From JAGTRB01 sp037439685 (lineage in GTDB: Archaea > Thermoproteota > Bathyarchaeia > TCS64), in contig JBBIVO010000006.1 in assembly GCA_037439685.1 (NCBI GenBank), positions 1 through 44,324 of the forward strand: a stretch of 44,324 bases of DNA, written 5' to 3'. The position numbers and the translations under genes are program-made. This document shows positions 1 to 8,885 of this stretch, piece by piece; positions within the stretch are counted from its first letter, which is position 1, and the number at the start of each line of letters is the position of its first letter. A model generated the notes under the pieces. It was not told the origin of the DNA. It made no database searches and was given only the letters and a program-made list of their open reading frames with translations.

Positions 1-489
1 GACCATCTGGTAGACCCTCCCCAGGTATACGGGATTTTCTGGGGAGACGGGGTCTAGGTCCCATCGGTTTGGGGGCCTCCCCTCCTCTAGGAGGTTCTCG
101 TCCCATCCAAAGCCTATTATCCACTCCCCCTTCGGCGTCTCCTTGGCCTTCATCTCAACGGCCTTGACGATCTCCGAGATGCTTTTGACCTTTGGATACC
201 AGAGGTCTATGCCGAACCTGGCGTTTAGTCCATACTCTAGGAAGTGGTCGTGGGTTGAGATCAGGCCTGGGGTGACCGCCCTACCTTGGAGGTCGATGGC
301 CTCTGTCCCAGCCCTTATGAGGCTGGAAACCTCCGCGTTGGATCCGACCTTGGCGATCCTGCCATACTTTATGGCGACCGCCTGGGCTATCGTCCCCTCC
401 TCGTCTAGGGTTATGATCTTCCCGTTTATGAGGGCCATGTCTGCTCCCAGGGCCTCGGCTATCCTTGGGAGGTCTCCCTTCCAATCCAT
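1..489 (-). CDS. YtcJ-like amidohydrolase (family 3), C-terminus missing
   Basis: About 163 residues of a metal-dependent amidohydrolase run off the left edge. The reading frame gives the hallmark N-terminus of the YtcJ group: a small beta domain with ADMALINGKIITLDEEG and AVAIKYGRIAKVGS, then AVTPGLISTHDHF, which carries the first metal-binding HxH motif (HDH here), then GEWIIGFGWDE. Family members hydrolyse amide or related bonds on undefined small substrates, usually in the cytosol; the substrate cannot be told here. ATG at 489 is the first start, and ATG about 16 codons in (at DMALIN) also fits the family. A good TATA element lies about 40 bases upstream. The gene precedes the Etf/lactate-dehydrogenase-like set on the same strand but has its own promoter. 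The family call is secure; the function is open. Confidence 0.85.
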   Translation of the reverse strand, partial: MDWKGDLPRIAEALGADMALINGKIITLDEEGTIAQAVAIKYGRIAKVGSNAEVSSLIRAGTEAIDLQGRAVTPGLISTHDHFLEYGLNARFGIDLWYPKVKSISEIVKAVEMKAKETPKGEWIIGFGWDENLLEEGRPPNRWDLDPVSPENPVYLGRVYQMV

Positions 490-526
490 CTTCCTCAACC
501 GAACATCCCAACTATTCCCATTGACT

Positions 527-536
527 CTTTATAAAG
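527..536 (-). promoter_or_regulatory. TATA box of the YtcJ-like gene
   Basis: The palindromic CTTTATAAAG sits about 42 bases upstream of the ATG at 489. An archaeal start site 25 bases downstream of it would leave a leader of roughly 15 bases containing GAGGAAG. The call rests on sequence match and spacing only. Confidence 0.55.
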
Positions 537-599
537 TGTGAGGCCTCTCTAGCACTCATAGAGGTTGAATTGAGAGGCCTTTAAGATCTCCCTGGCAGG

Positions 600-2000
600 T
601 TATGGGTCGAAGAGCTTTCCCGGGTTTAGGATGTTCTGTGGGTCGAAGGCCCTCTTTATCGCCTTCATCAGCTCCACCTGGGCTCTTCCCACCTTATATT
701 GGAGGTACTTCTTCTTCGTATATCCTATTCCATGCTCTCCTGATATGGTTCCCCCGAGGCCTATTCCAAGCTCTATGAGCCCATCCGTCACCCTTTCTAG
801 GAGGCGGAGCCATTCACCCCTCTCGAGCTCCCCCCTCACCATTATGCTGTGGATGTTTCCGTCTCCGGCGTGGCCTATGTTGGAGATGAGCACCCCATGG
901 CTCTCCATGATCCTCTCAACCCCCTCTATGTAATCTGGTATACGGCTCCTCGGCACCGAGATGTCCACCTCATCTATCTCCCAGAAGGCCTTGTAGGCGT
1001 CGAATAGGCACTTCCTCGCCTCCCAGAGCTGCCTCTGCCTCGCCTGGGTGTCGGCGAGGTAGACCTCGACCCCTCCCATCTCGATGCATATCTCTCCCAC
1101 CAGCTCCAGCTCCCTCTCCACCTCCTCCTCCCTGTTCCCCTCCACCCCGACCAGGAGGTATGCTGGGTGGTCGCTGTCCGGCAGCCTCCTCCCGAGATAT
1201 CTCTCCGCTGTTTGGACGGCGTGCTGGCCCATGTACTCCAGGGCGTAGGGGACCACCTTCCTCCTAACTATCTCGGAGACGGACCTTGCTGCCCCCCTCA
1301 CATCCTTGAAGGGGATGTAGGCGAGGGCGGTGTGGAGGGGCTTCGGGACGAGCTTTAGGGTTGCTCCGGTCACGACCGCCAGTGTCCCCTCTGAGCCGAT
1401 GATGAGGTCTATAAGCTCGTAGCCGGTGGAGCTCTTGATGGCCTTCCCTCCCAGCCGTATGGCTTCCCCATTCGGCAGGACCGCCTCAAGCCCGTATACG
1501 AAGTCCCTGGTGACCCCATACTTCATCCCCCTAACCCCTCCCGCGTTGGTTGATATGTTCCCCCCGATGGTTCCCGACTCCTGCCCTGGGTCTGGGGGGT
1601 ATAGGAGACCCCTCTTCTCCGTCTCTTGGTGGAGGTCCATGATGAGGACTCCGGGCTCCACGACGGCCATGAGGTTATCCTCATCTATCTCGATTATTCT
1701 GTTCATCCCCTCAAGGGTTAGGGCTATGCCCCCGTAGATGGGGTGGGCCCCCCCGCTGAGGCCGGTTCTGGATCCCTGGGGGGTTACGGGTATCCTCTCC
1801 TCATATGCGAGCCTCATGATCTTCGAGACCTCCTCTGCGCTGGAGGGCCTCACCACCACCTCTGGGGGGTGGGGGGGCATAAGGCTCTCGTCGTGGGAGT
1901 GCCTCTGGAGCGACTCCTCATCCTCGAGGAGGGAGCCCTTCCCCACTATCTCTAGGAGCTTTGACCTGACCTCGGGGGTGACGCGGCCATACCTAGACAT
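600..2000 (-). CDS. glcD: FAD-linked 2-hydroxyacid (lactate/glycolate) dehydrogenase, GlcD/LctD type
   Basis: This 466-residue FAD oxidoreductase of the vanillyl-alcohol-oxidase fold has the PCMH FAD-binding domain first (VVVRPSSAEEV, PVTPQGSRTGLSGGA, YPPDPGQ, TIGGNISTNAGG) and the FAD-oxidase C-terminal domain second (NIGHAGDGNIH, GGTISGEHGIG, FDPQNILNPGKLFDP). Family members oxidise D-lactate, glycolate or other 2-hydroxyacids. Its ATG lies inside the end of etfA (8-base overlap), so the two are translationally coupled. The order etfB-etfA-glcD matches lctBCD of acetogens, where electrons from lactate are driven to NAD+ with help from reduced ferredoxin. A partnership with the two Etf subunits is therefore likely. 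The hydroxyacid substrate is inferred, since nothing visible fixes it. The stop is TAA. Confidence 0.9.
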   Translation of the reverse strand: MSRYGRVTPEVRSKLLEIVGKGSLLEDEESLQRHSHDESLMPPHPPEVVVRPSSAEEVSKIMRLAYEERIPVTPQGSRTGLSGGAHPIYGGIALTLEGMNRIIEIDEDNLMAVVEPGVLIMDLHQETEKRGLLYPPDPGQESGTIGGNISTNAGGVRGMKYGVTRDFVYGLEAVLPNGEAIRLGGKAIKSSTGYELIDLIIGSEGTLAVVTGATLKLVPKPLHTALAYIPFKDVRGAARSVSEIVRRKVVPYALEYMGQHAVQTAERYLGRRLPDSDHPAYLLVGVEGNREEEVERELELVGEICIEMGGVEVYLADTQARQRQLWEARKCLFDAYKAFWEIDEVDISVPRSRIPDYIEGVERIMESHGVLISNIGHAGDGNIHSIMVRGELERGEWLRLLERVTDGLIELGIGLGGTISGEHGIGYTKKKYLQYKVGRAQVELMKAIKRAFDPQNILNPGKLFDP

Positions 2001-3203
2001 CCTTCCTATACTCCCTTATCTTCTCTATCAGGCGGGGGATGACCTCGTAGAGGTCTCCCACGACGCCTAGGGATGCGACTGAGAGGATGGGGGCCTCACG
2101 GTCCTTATTTATGGCTATTATGCAGTCTGAGGTCTTCATCCCGGCCAGGTGCTGAACAGCCCCTGAGATGCCGCAGGCTATGTAGAGCTTGGGCCTGACC
2201 GTCCTCCCGCTCAGCCCTACCTGGTGGGAGTAGCCGATCCATCCCTCGTCAACCGTCGGCCTGCTGGCTCCGACGGCCCCACCCAGAAGGTCTGCGAGCT
2301 CCTCCAACAGCCTGAAGCCCTCAGGCCCTCCCAGGCCCTTACCCCCTGAGACCACCACATCCGCCTCCGTGATGCTCACCGCCTCCTTAAGGGGCTGGAA
2401 GTCCAGGATCTTCACCCTGTCGGGGAGCTTCGCGTCCAACCTCATCATCCTTATCTCACCCTTCCGGGTTGGGTCCCTCGGGGCCTCGGGCATCACCTTA
2501 TACCTGACGGTAGCCATCTGCGGCCTGGTATTGGGGCATATTATGGTAGCCATCACGTTCCCTCCGAAGGCAGGCCTGGTCTGAACCAGGAGCCGTGTCT
2601 CCGGGTCTATATCTAGGCCCGTGCAGTCGGCGGTGAGGCCGGTCTTCAATGAGGCTGCAACCCTTGGGGCTAGCGAGCGGCCTATAGAGGTCGCGCCGAA
2701 GAGGAAGATGCTCGGCTTGACATCCCTCACAAGGTCGACGAGGAGCGCTGAGTATGGGTCATCCCTGAAGTCGGCGAGGATGGGGTCATCGTAGACATAG
2801 ACACTATCGGAGCCCCTCGCCACCAGCTCCCACGCCGCCTCTGCAACGCCACTCCCTATTATAACGGAGCTCAGGGGCTCCCCAAGCTTCTCCGCCAGCC
2901 CCCTCCCAACCCCTAGGAGCNNNNNNNNNNNNNNNNNNNNNNNNNNNGGATCTCGCCCCTCCTCTGCTCGGCGAAGATCAGCACCCCCCGGTAACCAGAG
3001 GCCTCCTCGTGGAGGTCTTTCCCCTCTATGATTAGGGCCTTGTTGGGGCATGCCTCGACGCATGCGGCGCAGAGCCTGCAGTCCTCCCCTATGGCCGGGT
3101 AGCCCTCCACCATCTCTATTGAGCCGAAGGGGCAGGCTGAGGCGCAGAGGCCGCAGCCCGTGCATCTATCCCTCTCCACCCATATCGGGCTGTGCGAGTC
3201 CAA
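1993..3203 (-). CDS. etfA: Electron-transfer flavoprotein alpha subunit with N-terminal 2[4Fe-4S] ferredoxin domain (split by assembly gap)
   Basis: The gene reads from a TTG at 3203. Residues 1-60 are a ferredoxin domain with two CxxCxxCxxxC sets (C14, C17, C20, C24 and C42, C45, C48, C52). The EtfA domain follows: RGVLIFAEQRRGEI before the N run, LLGVGRGLAEKLG after it, and the C-terminal FAD site (ASRPTVDEGWIGYSHQVG, GISGAVQHLAGM). The two halves are in different frames only because the 27-base N run has the wrong length; the family sequence suggests about 16 missing bases. Ferredoxin-fused EtfA is seen in bifurcating Etf such as A. woodii LctC and would wire the complex to ferredoxin. It starts right after etfB and overlaps glcD. 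The stop is TAG. Confidence 0.9.
2921..2947. other. Assembly gap (27 N) inside etfA
   Basis: The codons flanking the gap (E-I-C.. on one side, (G)LLGVGR on the other) connect in frame only if the true missing length is 1 modulo 3, so 27 is not the real size. The family sequence GEI-Q-P-V-S-L-E-LLG would need 16 bases. Confidence 0.9.
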
Positions 3204-4001
3204 TCATATCACCTTCAGCTCTATGAGCCTCCTTAGGATCGCCTCTGCCAGGTATTCTGGGGATCCCTCTATGACCTCCCCTCCCATCGCCTTTGGGGGG
3301 GTGAATACCCTTATCACCCTCGTCGGGGAGGCCTCCAACCCGAAGCTCCCTGGGTCTCCTCCGAGGTCCCTGAGGGTTATGGTCCTTATCTCCGCCCTCT
3401 TGGCCCTGAGCCTCCCGCTGAGGGTTGCAAGCCTTGGATTGTTTATCTCCTTCGTCACCGTTATCAGGGCTGGGAGGGGGGCCTCTAGGGTCTCGACCCC
3501 ATCGTCTAGGGTCCTCTTCACCCTTATCTCCTCATCCGAGACCTCCAGGATCCTATTCACGTAGCAGATGTGGGGTATCCCCAGATGCTGGGCTAGCTCC
3601 GGGCCTGTCTGTCCGGTGTCCCCATCCGTCGTCTTCAATCCGCAGATGATCAGGTCGAAGGGGCCTATCCTCCTTATGCACTGGGATAGGGTGAAGCTCG
3701 TGGCCCACGTGTCAGCCCCTGCGAAGGCCCTATCCGTGGCGAGCCAGGCCTCGTCGCAGCCCATCGCCAAGGCCTCTCTCAGCGCCTCCTCAGCCATGGG
3801 GGGGCCCATCGTGAGGGCCTTCACCCTTCCACCATACCTCTCCCTCAGCCTTATCCCCTCCTCGAGGGCGTACTCGTCGAAGGGGTTGATTATCGCCGCA
3901 ACCCCCTCCCTCTTGAGCCTCCCAGTCTCCGGGTCTATCTCCACCTCCGTCGTCTCCGGAACCTGCTTGATGCATACTATTATGTTCAAGCCTCGACTCA
4001 A
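3204..4001 (-). CDS. etfB: Electron-transfer flavoprotein beta subunit, bifurcating type
   Basis: This 265-residue EtfB (NIIVCIKQVPETTEV start, IINPFDEYALEE, GLKTTDGDTGQTGPELA, PALITVTKEIN) pairs with EtfA to form a flavin electron-transfer dimer. In bifurcating Etf the beta subunit holds a second FAD and binds NAD(H), in line with the full-length GDTGQTGP loop here. The start is a TTG at 4001 behind GAGGGG; a second TTG at 3989 gives the more standard MNIIVCIKQVP and may be the true start. An A/T element at about 4049-4058 (ATTTTTAAAT on the minus strand) is a likely TATA box for the three-gene operon. The divergent neighbour is purB. Confidence 0.92.
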   Translation of the reverse strand: MSRGLNIIVCIKQVPETTEVEIDPETGRLKREGVAAIINPFDEYALEEGIRLRERYGGRVKALTMGPPMAEEALREALAMGCDEAWLATDRAFAGADTWATSFTLSQCIRRIGPFDLIICGLKTTDGDTGQTGPELAQHLGIPHICYVNRILEVSDEEIRVKRTLDDGVETLEAPLPALITVTKEINNPRLATLSGRLRAKRAEIRTITLRDLGGDPGSFGLEASPTRVIRVFTPPKAMGGEVIEGSPEYLAEAILRRLIELKVI

Positions 4002-4124
4002 GTGGATCTATCCCCTCTCGGCATACTCCCTATGAAGTCTCTGAACTGATTTAAAAATAGTCTCGGCCTCCTCAAGGGAAAAACCCTTAATGTACATCGC
4101 CCCTTAGGGAGCGTGAGGGAAGAG

Positions 4125-5480
4125 ATGTCTGTCCACCCGATCGAGAGCCGGTACTATTACCCGGAGATGAGGGGGGTCTTCACCGAGGAGGCGAGGCTCC
4201 AGAAGATGCTCGACGTGGAGGCCGCCCTATCCTGGGCCCAGGCCCAGCTAGGGGTGATCCCGCGAGAGGCCTCTGAGGAGATCTGTAGGAAGGCCGATAC
4301 GGCGTATGTCAGGCTTGAGAGGGTGAAGGAGCTTGAGCGCCTATTGGACCATGAGACGATGGCCGTCGTCTCAGCCCTCTCAGAGGCCTGCGAGGGGGAG
4401 GCGGGTAGGTATGTCCACCTGGGGGCGACGAGCTACGACATCGTCGACACCGCCCAAGCCCTCCAGATTAGGGATGCCCTAGACCTCTTGGAGGAGGACC
4501 TGAAGGGGCTGCTGGGGTCTCTAGTTTCGCAGGCCGAGAGGCATAAGAAGACCGTCTGTATGGGGAGAACCCATGGACAGCACGCTATCCCCACGACATA
4601 TGGGATGAAGTTCGCCATCTGGGCATGCGAGGTCTCGAGGCATCTTGAGAGGCTCGGGGAGTGCAGGAGGAGGGCCCTCGTAGGGAAGATGAGCGGCGCT
4701 GTGGGGACCATGGCCGGGTTCGGGCCTGAGGGGTTCGAGATCCAGAGGTTGACGATGGAGAGGCTGGGCCTCAGGCCGGCCGATATAGCCAACCAGGTGA
4801 TCCAGAGGGATATCCACGCGGAGCTCCAGTGCCTCCTCGCCCTAATAGCTGGAACCCTTGACAAGATGGGGAGGGAGATAAGGAACCTGCAGAGGACCGA
4901 GATCTCCGAGGTCTACGAGCCCTTCTCAGCCCGGCAGGTTGGGTCCTCAACGATGCCCCACAAGAGGAACCCCCACAAGTGTGAGAGGGTCTGCGGCCTC
5001 GCGAGGATAATCAGGGCGAGCGTCCTCCCATCCCTCGAGACGATAGCCCTGGAGCATGAGAGGGACCTGACGAACTCCTCCATCGAGAGGATAACCATCC
5101 CTGAGGGCTTCATCCTGACCGACTATATCTTGAGGCAGATGAACTCCATAATTAGAGGGTTGGAGTTCGACTATGAAAAGATAACCAGAAACCTCCACCT
5201 CTCCCTCGGTCTTCCTATGACTGAGAGGGTCATGATAGAGCTCGTGAGGAAGGGTATGGGTAGGCAGGAGGCCCATGAGATGCTCAGGCGCCTAGCCATG
5301 AGATGCTTGAGGGAGAGGCGGAGCCTCAGAGAGGCGATAATCGAGGATGAGGCGGCCTCATCCCTCATCGGCAGGGAGGAGCTCGAGGAGTGGCTTGATC
5401 CAGAGGGGTACATCGGGACGGCCGTGGAGCAGGTCGAGAGGGTGACCCGGGCCCTTAGAGAGCTCTGGCTAGACGAGTAA
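4125..5480 (+). CDS. purB: Adenylosuccinate lyase
   Basis: It catalyses two fumarate-releasing steps of purine synthesis (SAICAR to AICAR, adenylosuccinate to AMP) in the cytosol. The 451-residue product has the aspartase/fumarase-superfamily signatures GRTHGQHAIPTTYG (catalytic His region) and GSSTMPHKRNPHKCE (mobile signature loop), with VHLGATSYDIVDTA earlier. ATG at 4125 is preferred over the in-frame GTG at 4113 because GAGGGA lies just ahead of it and the product then begins MSVHPIESRY, as archaeal homologues do. It is a single gene, divergent from etfB, and grpE follows about 50 bases downstream. The fumarate it releases could feed the fumarase/fumarate reductase set at 32-40 kb, though nothing here links them genetically. 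Confidence 0.97.
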   Translation: MSVHPIESRYYYPEMRGVFTEEARLQKMLDVEAALSWAQAQLGVIPREASEEICRKADTAYVRLERVKELERLLDHETMAVVSALSEACEGEAGRYVHLGATSYDIVDTAQALQIRDALDLLEEDLKGLLGSLVSQAERHKKTVCMGRTHGQHAIPTTYGMKFAIWACEVSRHLERLGECRRRALVGKMSGAVGTMAGFGPEGFEIQRLTMERLGLRPADIANQVIQRDIHAELQCLLALIAGTLDKMGREIRNLQRTEISEVYEPFSARQVGSSTMPHKRNPHKCERVCGLARIIRASVLPSLETIALEHERDLTNSSIERITIPEGFILTDYILRQMNSIIRGLEFDYEKITRNLHLSLGLPMTERVMIELVRKGMGRQEAHEMLRRLAMRCLRERRSLREAIIEDEAASSLIGREELEEWLDPEGYIGTAVEQVERVTRALRELWLDE

Positions 5481-5531
5481 AGGAGATAAATAACCCCTCC
5501 TAGTTGTTTCAGGAGCCTCGGGCGTGTCGCC

Positions 5532-6080
5532 ATGTCCCAAGCAAAGGATGAGGAGAGACCCGTTCAGGAGGATCCAGTAAGGAGGTTGGCGGAGGTGGAG
5601 GCAGCCTATAGGGAGGAGAAGCAGAGGGCCGACTCCTACCAGAACCAGCTGAAGTACGCCCAGGCCGATATCGAGAACCTAAGGAAGCAGATGCAGAGGA
5701 GGATAGATGAGGAGGTGGAGAGGTGGAGGTCCCACCTCCTACTGCAGCTTCTACCCTTGGTCGAGGAGCTGGACCTAGCATTAGAGTCAGCCCATAAGGG
5801 GGGAGCCTCTCAGCTCCTCCAAGGTGTGGAGATCATAAGAAGGAAGCTGGGGAGGGTGCTCGAGAGGGAGGGTGTCTCGCCCATAGAGGCCTTGGGGAGG
5901 CCCTTCGACCCAAACCTCCACGAGGCCGTCATGGAGGTGGAGGCCCCTGAGCGGGAGGATGGGATGGTCGTCGAGGAGGTGAGGAGGGGCTACCTCCTCA
6001 GGGGGAGGGTTCTCAGGCCGAGCATGGTTAAGGTGGCGCGCAATCCGGGCTCTAAGAGGGTTGGGGAGGTGAGTGGATGA
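5532..6080 (+). CDS. grpE: GrpE nucleotide-exchange factor
   Basis: This 182-residue co-chaperone promotes ADP release from DnaK. The N-terminal half is a long charged coiled coil (about residues 15-75, with YAQADIENLRKQMQRR). The C-terminal beta wing keeps the family features GVEIIRRKLGRVLEREGV, FDPNLHEAVM and GYLLRGRVLRPSMVKVA. It overlaps dnaK by four bases (ATGA), so the two are co-translated. A GATAAATAAC element at about 5485-5494 could be the operon TATA box. The dnaK-grpE system is of bacterial origin and patchy in archaea, which helps narrow the host. No dnaJ follows dnaK in this window. Confidence 0.95.
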   Translation: MSQAKDEERPVQEDPVRRLAEVEAAYREEKQRADSYQNQLKYAQADIENLRKQMQRRIDEEVERWRSHLLLQLLPLVEELDLALESAHKGGASQLLQGVEIIRRKLGRVLEREGVSPIEALGRPFDPNLHEAVMEVEAPEREDGMVVEEVRRGYLLRGRVLRPSMVKVARNPGSKRVGEVSG

Positions 6081-7945
6081 GCGGTGAGAAGAGGGAGAAG
6101 ATCCTCGGCATAGACCTGGGCACCACGAACTCAGCCGCCGCCGTGATGATGGGCGGGAAGCCGGTGGTAATACCCAGCGCCGAGGGGCCTACGGTGGCTG
6201 GGAAGATGTTCCCCTCGGTAGTCGCCTTCACCAGGGATGGGCAGATCCTCGTGGGGGAGCCGGCCAGGAGGCAGGCGCTCACTAACCCTGAGGGGACCAT
6301 CCGGGAGATAAAGAGGATGATGGGAACCGATTACAAGGTGGAGGTCTTCGGTAAGGAGTACACCCCACAGCAGATATCCGCATTCATCCTCAAGAAGATC
6401 CTGAAGGATGCGGAGGACTACCTCGGAGAGAAGATAACAAAGGCGGTTATCACAGTCCCCGCCCACTTCAACGATAATCAGAGGCAGGCAACTATAGATG
6501 CTGGAGAGATAGCAGGGCTGAAGGTGACTAGGATAGTCAACGAGCCTACCGCTGCAGCCCTCGCCTATGGCCTGGATAAGGCGGATAAGGAGATGAAGAT
6601 AATGGTCTTCAGCTTCGGAGGGGGAACCAACGATACGACTGTGATGGAGATAAGCGGAGGCGTCTTCCAGGTCCTAGCCACAAGTGGAGACACCAAGACC
6701 GGGGGGGCCGACATCGACAACGCCATAGTCGACTACCTGGTGGAGGAGTTCAGGCGCGAGACCGGGATAAGCCTCAGGGGGGATATAAGGGCCATGGCTA
6801 GGCTGAAGGAGGCGGCTGAGAAGGCCAAGATAGAGCTCTCCAACCTCTTGACCACCGACATCGACCTGCCCTATATAACCTCGGATGCCACGGGCCCCAA
6901 GCACCTCCAAATCACCCTCACAAGGGCGAAGCTCGAGCAGTTGGCCAGGCCCATCGTGGAGAGGATAAGGGAGCCGATTATTAGGACCCTCGCAGACGCC
7001 AAGCTGACGCCCAAGGAGATCGACAAGATAATCCTGATAGGGGGACAGACGAAGATGCCCCTGGTCCAACAGTACATGGAGGAGGTCATGGGGAAGAAGC
7101 CTGAGAGGGGTATCGACCCCATGGAGTGTGTGGCCATAGGGGCCGCCATCCAGGGGGCCGTGCTGGCGGGTGAGATAACGGATATACTCCTCCTCGACGT
7201 CACACCCCTCTCCCTAGGCGTTGAGACCCTTGGAGGCGTCTTCACGAAGATAATAGAGAGGAACACCACGATACCTGTCAAGAGGAGCCAGATCTTCACC
7301 ACGGCGGCGGACTTCCAGACAGCCGTCACCATCCACGTATTGCAGGGGGAGAGGGCTATGGCGAGGGATAACATAAGCCTCGGCCGCTTCGACCTGACCG
7401 GGATCCCCCCCGCCCCGAGGGGGGTTCCCCAGATAGAGGTGACCTTCGACATAAACGCCGACGGCGTTCTCAACGTTACGGCGAAGGATCTGGCCACTGG
7501 AAAGCAGATGGGGATAACCATCACCGCATCCACTAAGCTGAGCAGAGAGGAGAAGGAGAGGATGATCAGAGAGGCGGAGCAGTATGCAGAGCAGGATAGG
7601 AGGGCTAGGGAGCTCGCCGAGGCGAGGAATCTGGCCGACTCTTTGATATATACGACGGAGAAGACCCTCAGCGAGCTTGGAGAGAAGCTCAAAGAGGAGC
7701 ATAAGAACAGGATTAGGAAGGCTGTAGAAGAGCTGAAGGAGGCCATGAAGACGGAGAGGGCTGAGGAGATCAACAAAAAGGCTGAAGAGCTGAGAAAGGT
7801 GGTCCAAGAGGCTGGGGCTGAGGTCTACCAGAGGGCGGCCGCAGAGTACGCCCAACGGGAGGGGGAAAAGCCTCCTGGAGGGGAGGAGAAGAGGAAGGTG
7901 GACGCCGAGTACAAGGTCGTGGATGAAGAAGAGAAGAAGAGGTAA
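6077..7945 (+). CDS. dnaK: DnaK (Hsp70) chaperone with altered phosphate-2 loop
   Basis: This 622-residue Hsp70 has GIDLGTTNSA (phosphate 1), the lysine in EIKRMMG, VNEPTAAALAYG, a substrate-binding domain (LLDVTPLSLGVETLGG, NTTIPVKRSQIF) and a lid ending in an acidic tail. The phosphate-2 motif is unusual: it reads FSFGGGTND, with Ser179 where Hsp70s have Asp (DLGGGTFD) and Asn185 in place of Phe. Thr184 and Asp186 are kept. The replaced Asp corresponds to a residue contacting the metal and phosphates in Hsc70 and affecting ATPase rate, so slow turnover is possible. The gene is the second of the grpE-dnaK operon, converges on ndk, and has no dnaJ next to it. The stop is TAA. Confidence 0.96.
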   Translation: MSGEKREKILGIDLGTTNSAAAVMMGGKPVVIPSAEGPTVAGKMFPSVVAFTRDGQILVGEPARRQALTNPEGTIREIKRMMGTDYKVEVFGKEYTPQQISAFILKKILKDAEDYLGEKITKAVITVPAHFNDNQRQATIDAGEIAGLKVTRIVNEPTAAALAYGLDKADKEMKIMVFSFGGGTNDTTVMEISGGVFQVLATSGDTKTGGADIDNAIVDYLVEEFRRETGISLRGDIRAMARLKEAAEKAKIELSNLLTTDIDLPYITSDATGPKHLQITLTRAKLEQLARPIVERIREPIIRTLADAKLTPKEIDKIILIGGQTKMPLVQQYMEEVMGKKPERGIDPMECVAIGAAIQGAVLAGEITDILLLDVTPLSLGVETLGGVFTKIIERNTTIPVKRSQIFTTAADFQTAVTIHVLQGERAMARDNISLGRFDLTGIPPAPRGVPQIEVTFDINADGVLNVTAKDLATGKQMGITITASTKLSREEKERMIREAEQYAEQDRRARELAEARNLADSLIYTTEKTLSELGEKLKEEHKNRIRKAVEELKEAMKTERAEEINKKAEELRKVVQEAGAEVYQRAAAEYAQREGEKPPGGEEKRKVDAEYKVVDEEEKKR

Positions 7946-8163
7946 GGATAACAAACACCATTGATCATTTAAAATTAACAATTTTTGCTTTATGGATTAG
8001 CTGCTGAAGCGGACGATTTGCGCTCCTTGACCCTTTAGCCCCTTCATCCTTATACAGATTTGATGAGGATTTCTGGTCCCCTGAAGGTTTATGGGCTGGA
8101 AACGGCGCATCCAATGCCAATCCAGACCACACGCAAAATCTATCATATGTAGGCATCTAATTT

Positions 8164-8676
8164 CTAATTCTGGTTCTCGTCTCGAAACCAGATGGATAGC
8201 TCCCTCTCCGCCTCCTCCCTCGATCCAGATGCGTGGACCAGGTTCTCGCACGCCCTCTCCTCCTCGGTGCTCCTCCTGATGGAGTCTATCCCAAGGTCTC
8301 CCCTTATCGTCCCCTCCTCCGCCTTAGAGGGGTCGGTGTATCCTGTCACCCTCCTAGCGACCTCGATGGCGTCCTTCCCCCCAAGCCTCAGAGCTATGAT
8401 GGGGCCTCTGGAGAGGTAGCTCCTAAGCCATCCGAGAACCTTTAGGCCGTGGGCCTCCTCGTCGATGATCCCCTCGACGGCCTCCTGGGCCTTCCTACCC
8501 AGCTGGGGTGCCATCGAATCTGGATACTGCCTCCTCGCCAAGTCCTCCTCCACCCCTTTATAGAACCTTATGTCGAGGATCCTCAGCCCAGCCATCTCAT
8601 ACCTCCGGATTATCTCTCCTACGAGTCGGCGCTCAAGGGCGTCCGGCTTGAGGAGTACCAACGTCTCCTCCCACAT
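8164..8676 (-). CDS. ndk: Nucleoside diphosphate kinase
   Basis: It moves the gamma phosphate between NTPs and NDPs through a phospho-histidine; that active-site His is in ENLVHASGS. The product is about 170 residues, somewhat longer than the usual 140-150 because of a C-terminal extension after the catalytic loop. Other family marks are ETLVLLKPDALERRLVGEI and GPIIALRLGGKDAI. ATG at 8676 is chosen because it gives the standard MWEETLVLLKPDA start and leaves the upstream L24e gene untouched. It is the last gene of the L7Ae-S28e-L24e-Ndk run, an order conserved in many archaea. The stop is TAG. Confidence 0.95.
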   Translation of the reverse strand: MWEETLVLLKPDALERRLVGEIIRRYEMAGLRILDIRFYKGVEEDLARRQYPDSMAPQLGRKAQEAVEGIIDEEAHGLKVLGWLRSYLSRGPIIALRLGGKDAIEVARRVTGYTDPSKAEEGTIRGDLGIDSIRRSTEEERACENLVHASGSREEAERELSIWFRDENQN

Positions 8677-8693
8677 GCTCCTCGCCTGTCGGG

Positions 8694-8876
8694 TCACTTT
8701 GCAACATACTTCAATGTCCACTTGAATCTTCTCGGATCCCTCTTTTGGTTGATCATGCTCTTCCTACACTTGCTGGAGCAGAACCTTAGGACCCTCCCGT
8801 CTCTCCTTACAAGGCTCGAGCCTGTTCCAGGCGGTATCCCTCTCCCACAGAAGTCACATGGATAGACCTGCGGCAT
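8694..8876 (-). CDS. rpl24e: Ribosomal protein eL24
   Basis: This 60-residue large-subunit protein has the zinc finger CDFCGR...FCSSKC near both ends of its core (C7, C10 and C33, C37 by eye), followed by the basic DPRRFKWTLKY typical of eL24. It sits nine bases after S28e and 17 before ndk in the conserved ribosomal run. The length is normal for the archaeal form, which lacks the long eukaryotic C-terminus. Confidence 0.95.
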   Translation of the reverse strand: MPQVYPCDFCGRGIPPGTGSSLVRRDGRVLRFCSSKCRKSMINQKRDPRRFKWTLKYVAK

Positions 8877-8885
8877 CTGGAAGAC

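Noticed and set aside
143..541. Plus-strand frame of 132 codons over the left edge
   Set aside because: It is the antisense of the YtcJ-like amidohydrolase, whose minus-strand reading has clear family motifs.
5509..5781. Minus-strand frame over the start of grpE
   Set aside because: Ser/Pro-rich antisense of the GrpE coiled coil.
8050..8110. Possible C/D box guide RNA (TGATGA followed by CTGA)
   Set aside because: Only one C-like and one D-like box, with the first base of the C box not a purine, and no second pair at suitable spacing.
7965..8251. Small minus-strand frames between dnaK and ndk
   Set aside because: Low-complexity text without family motifs; the region is a convergent intergenic space.
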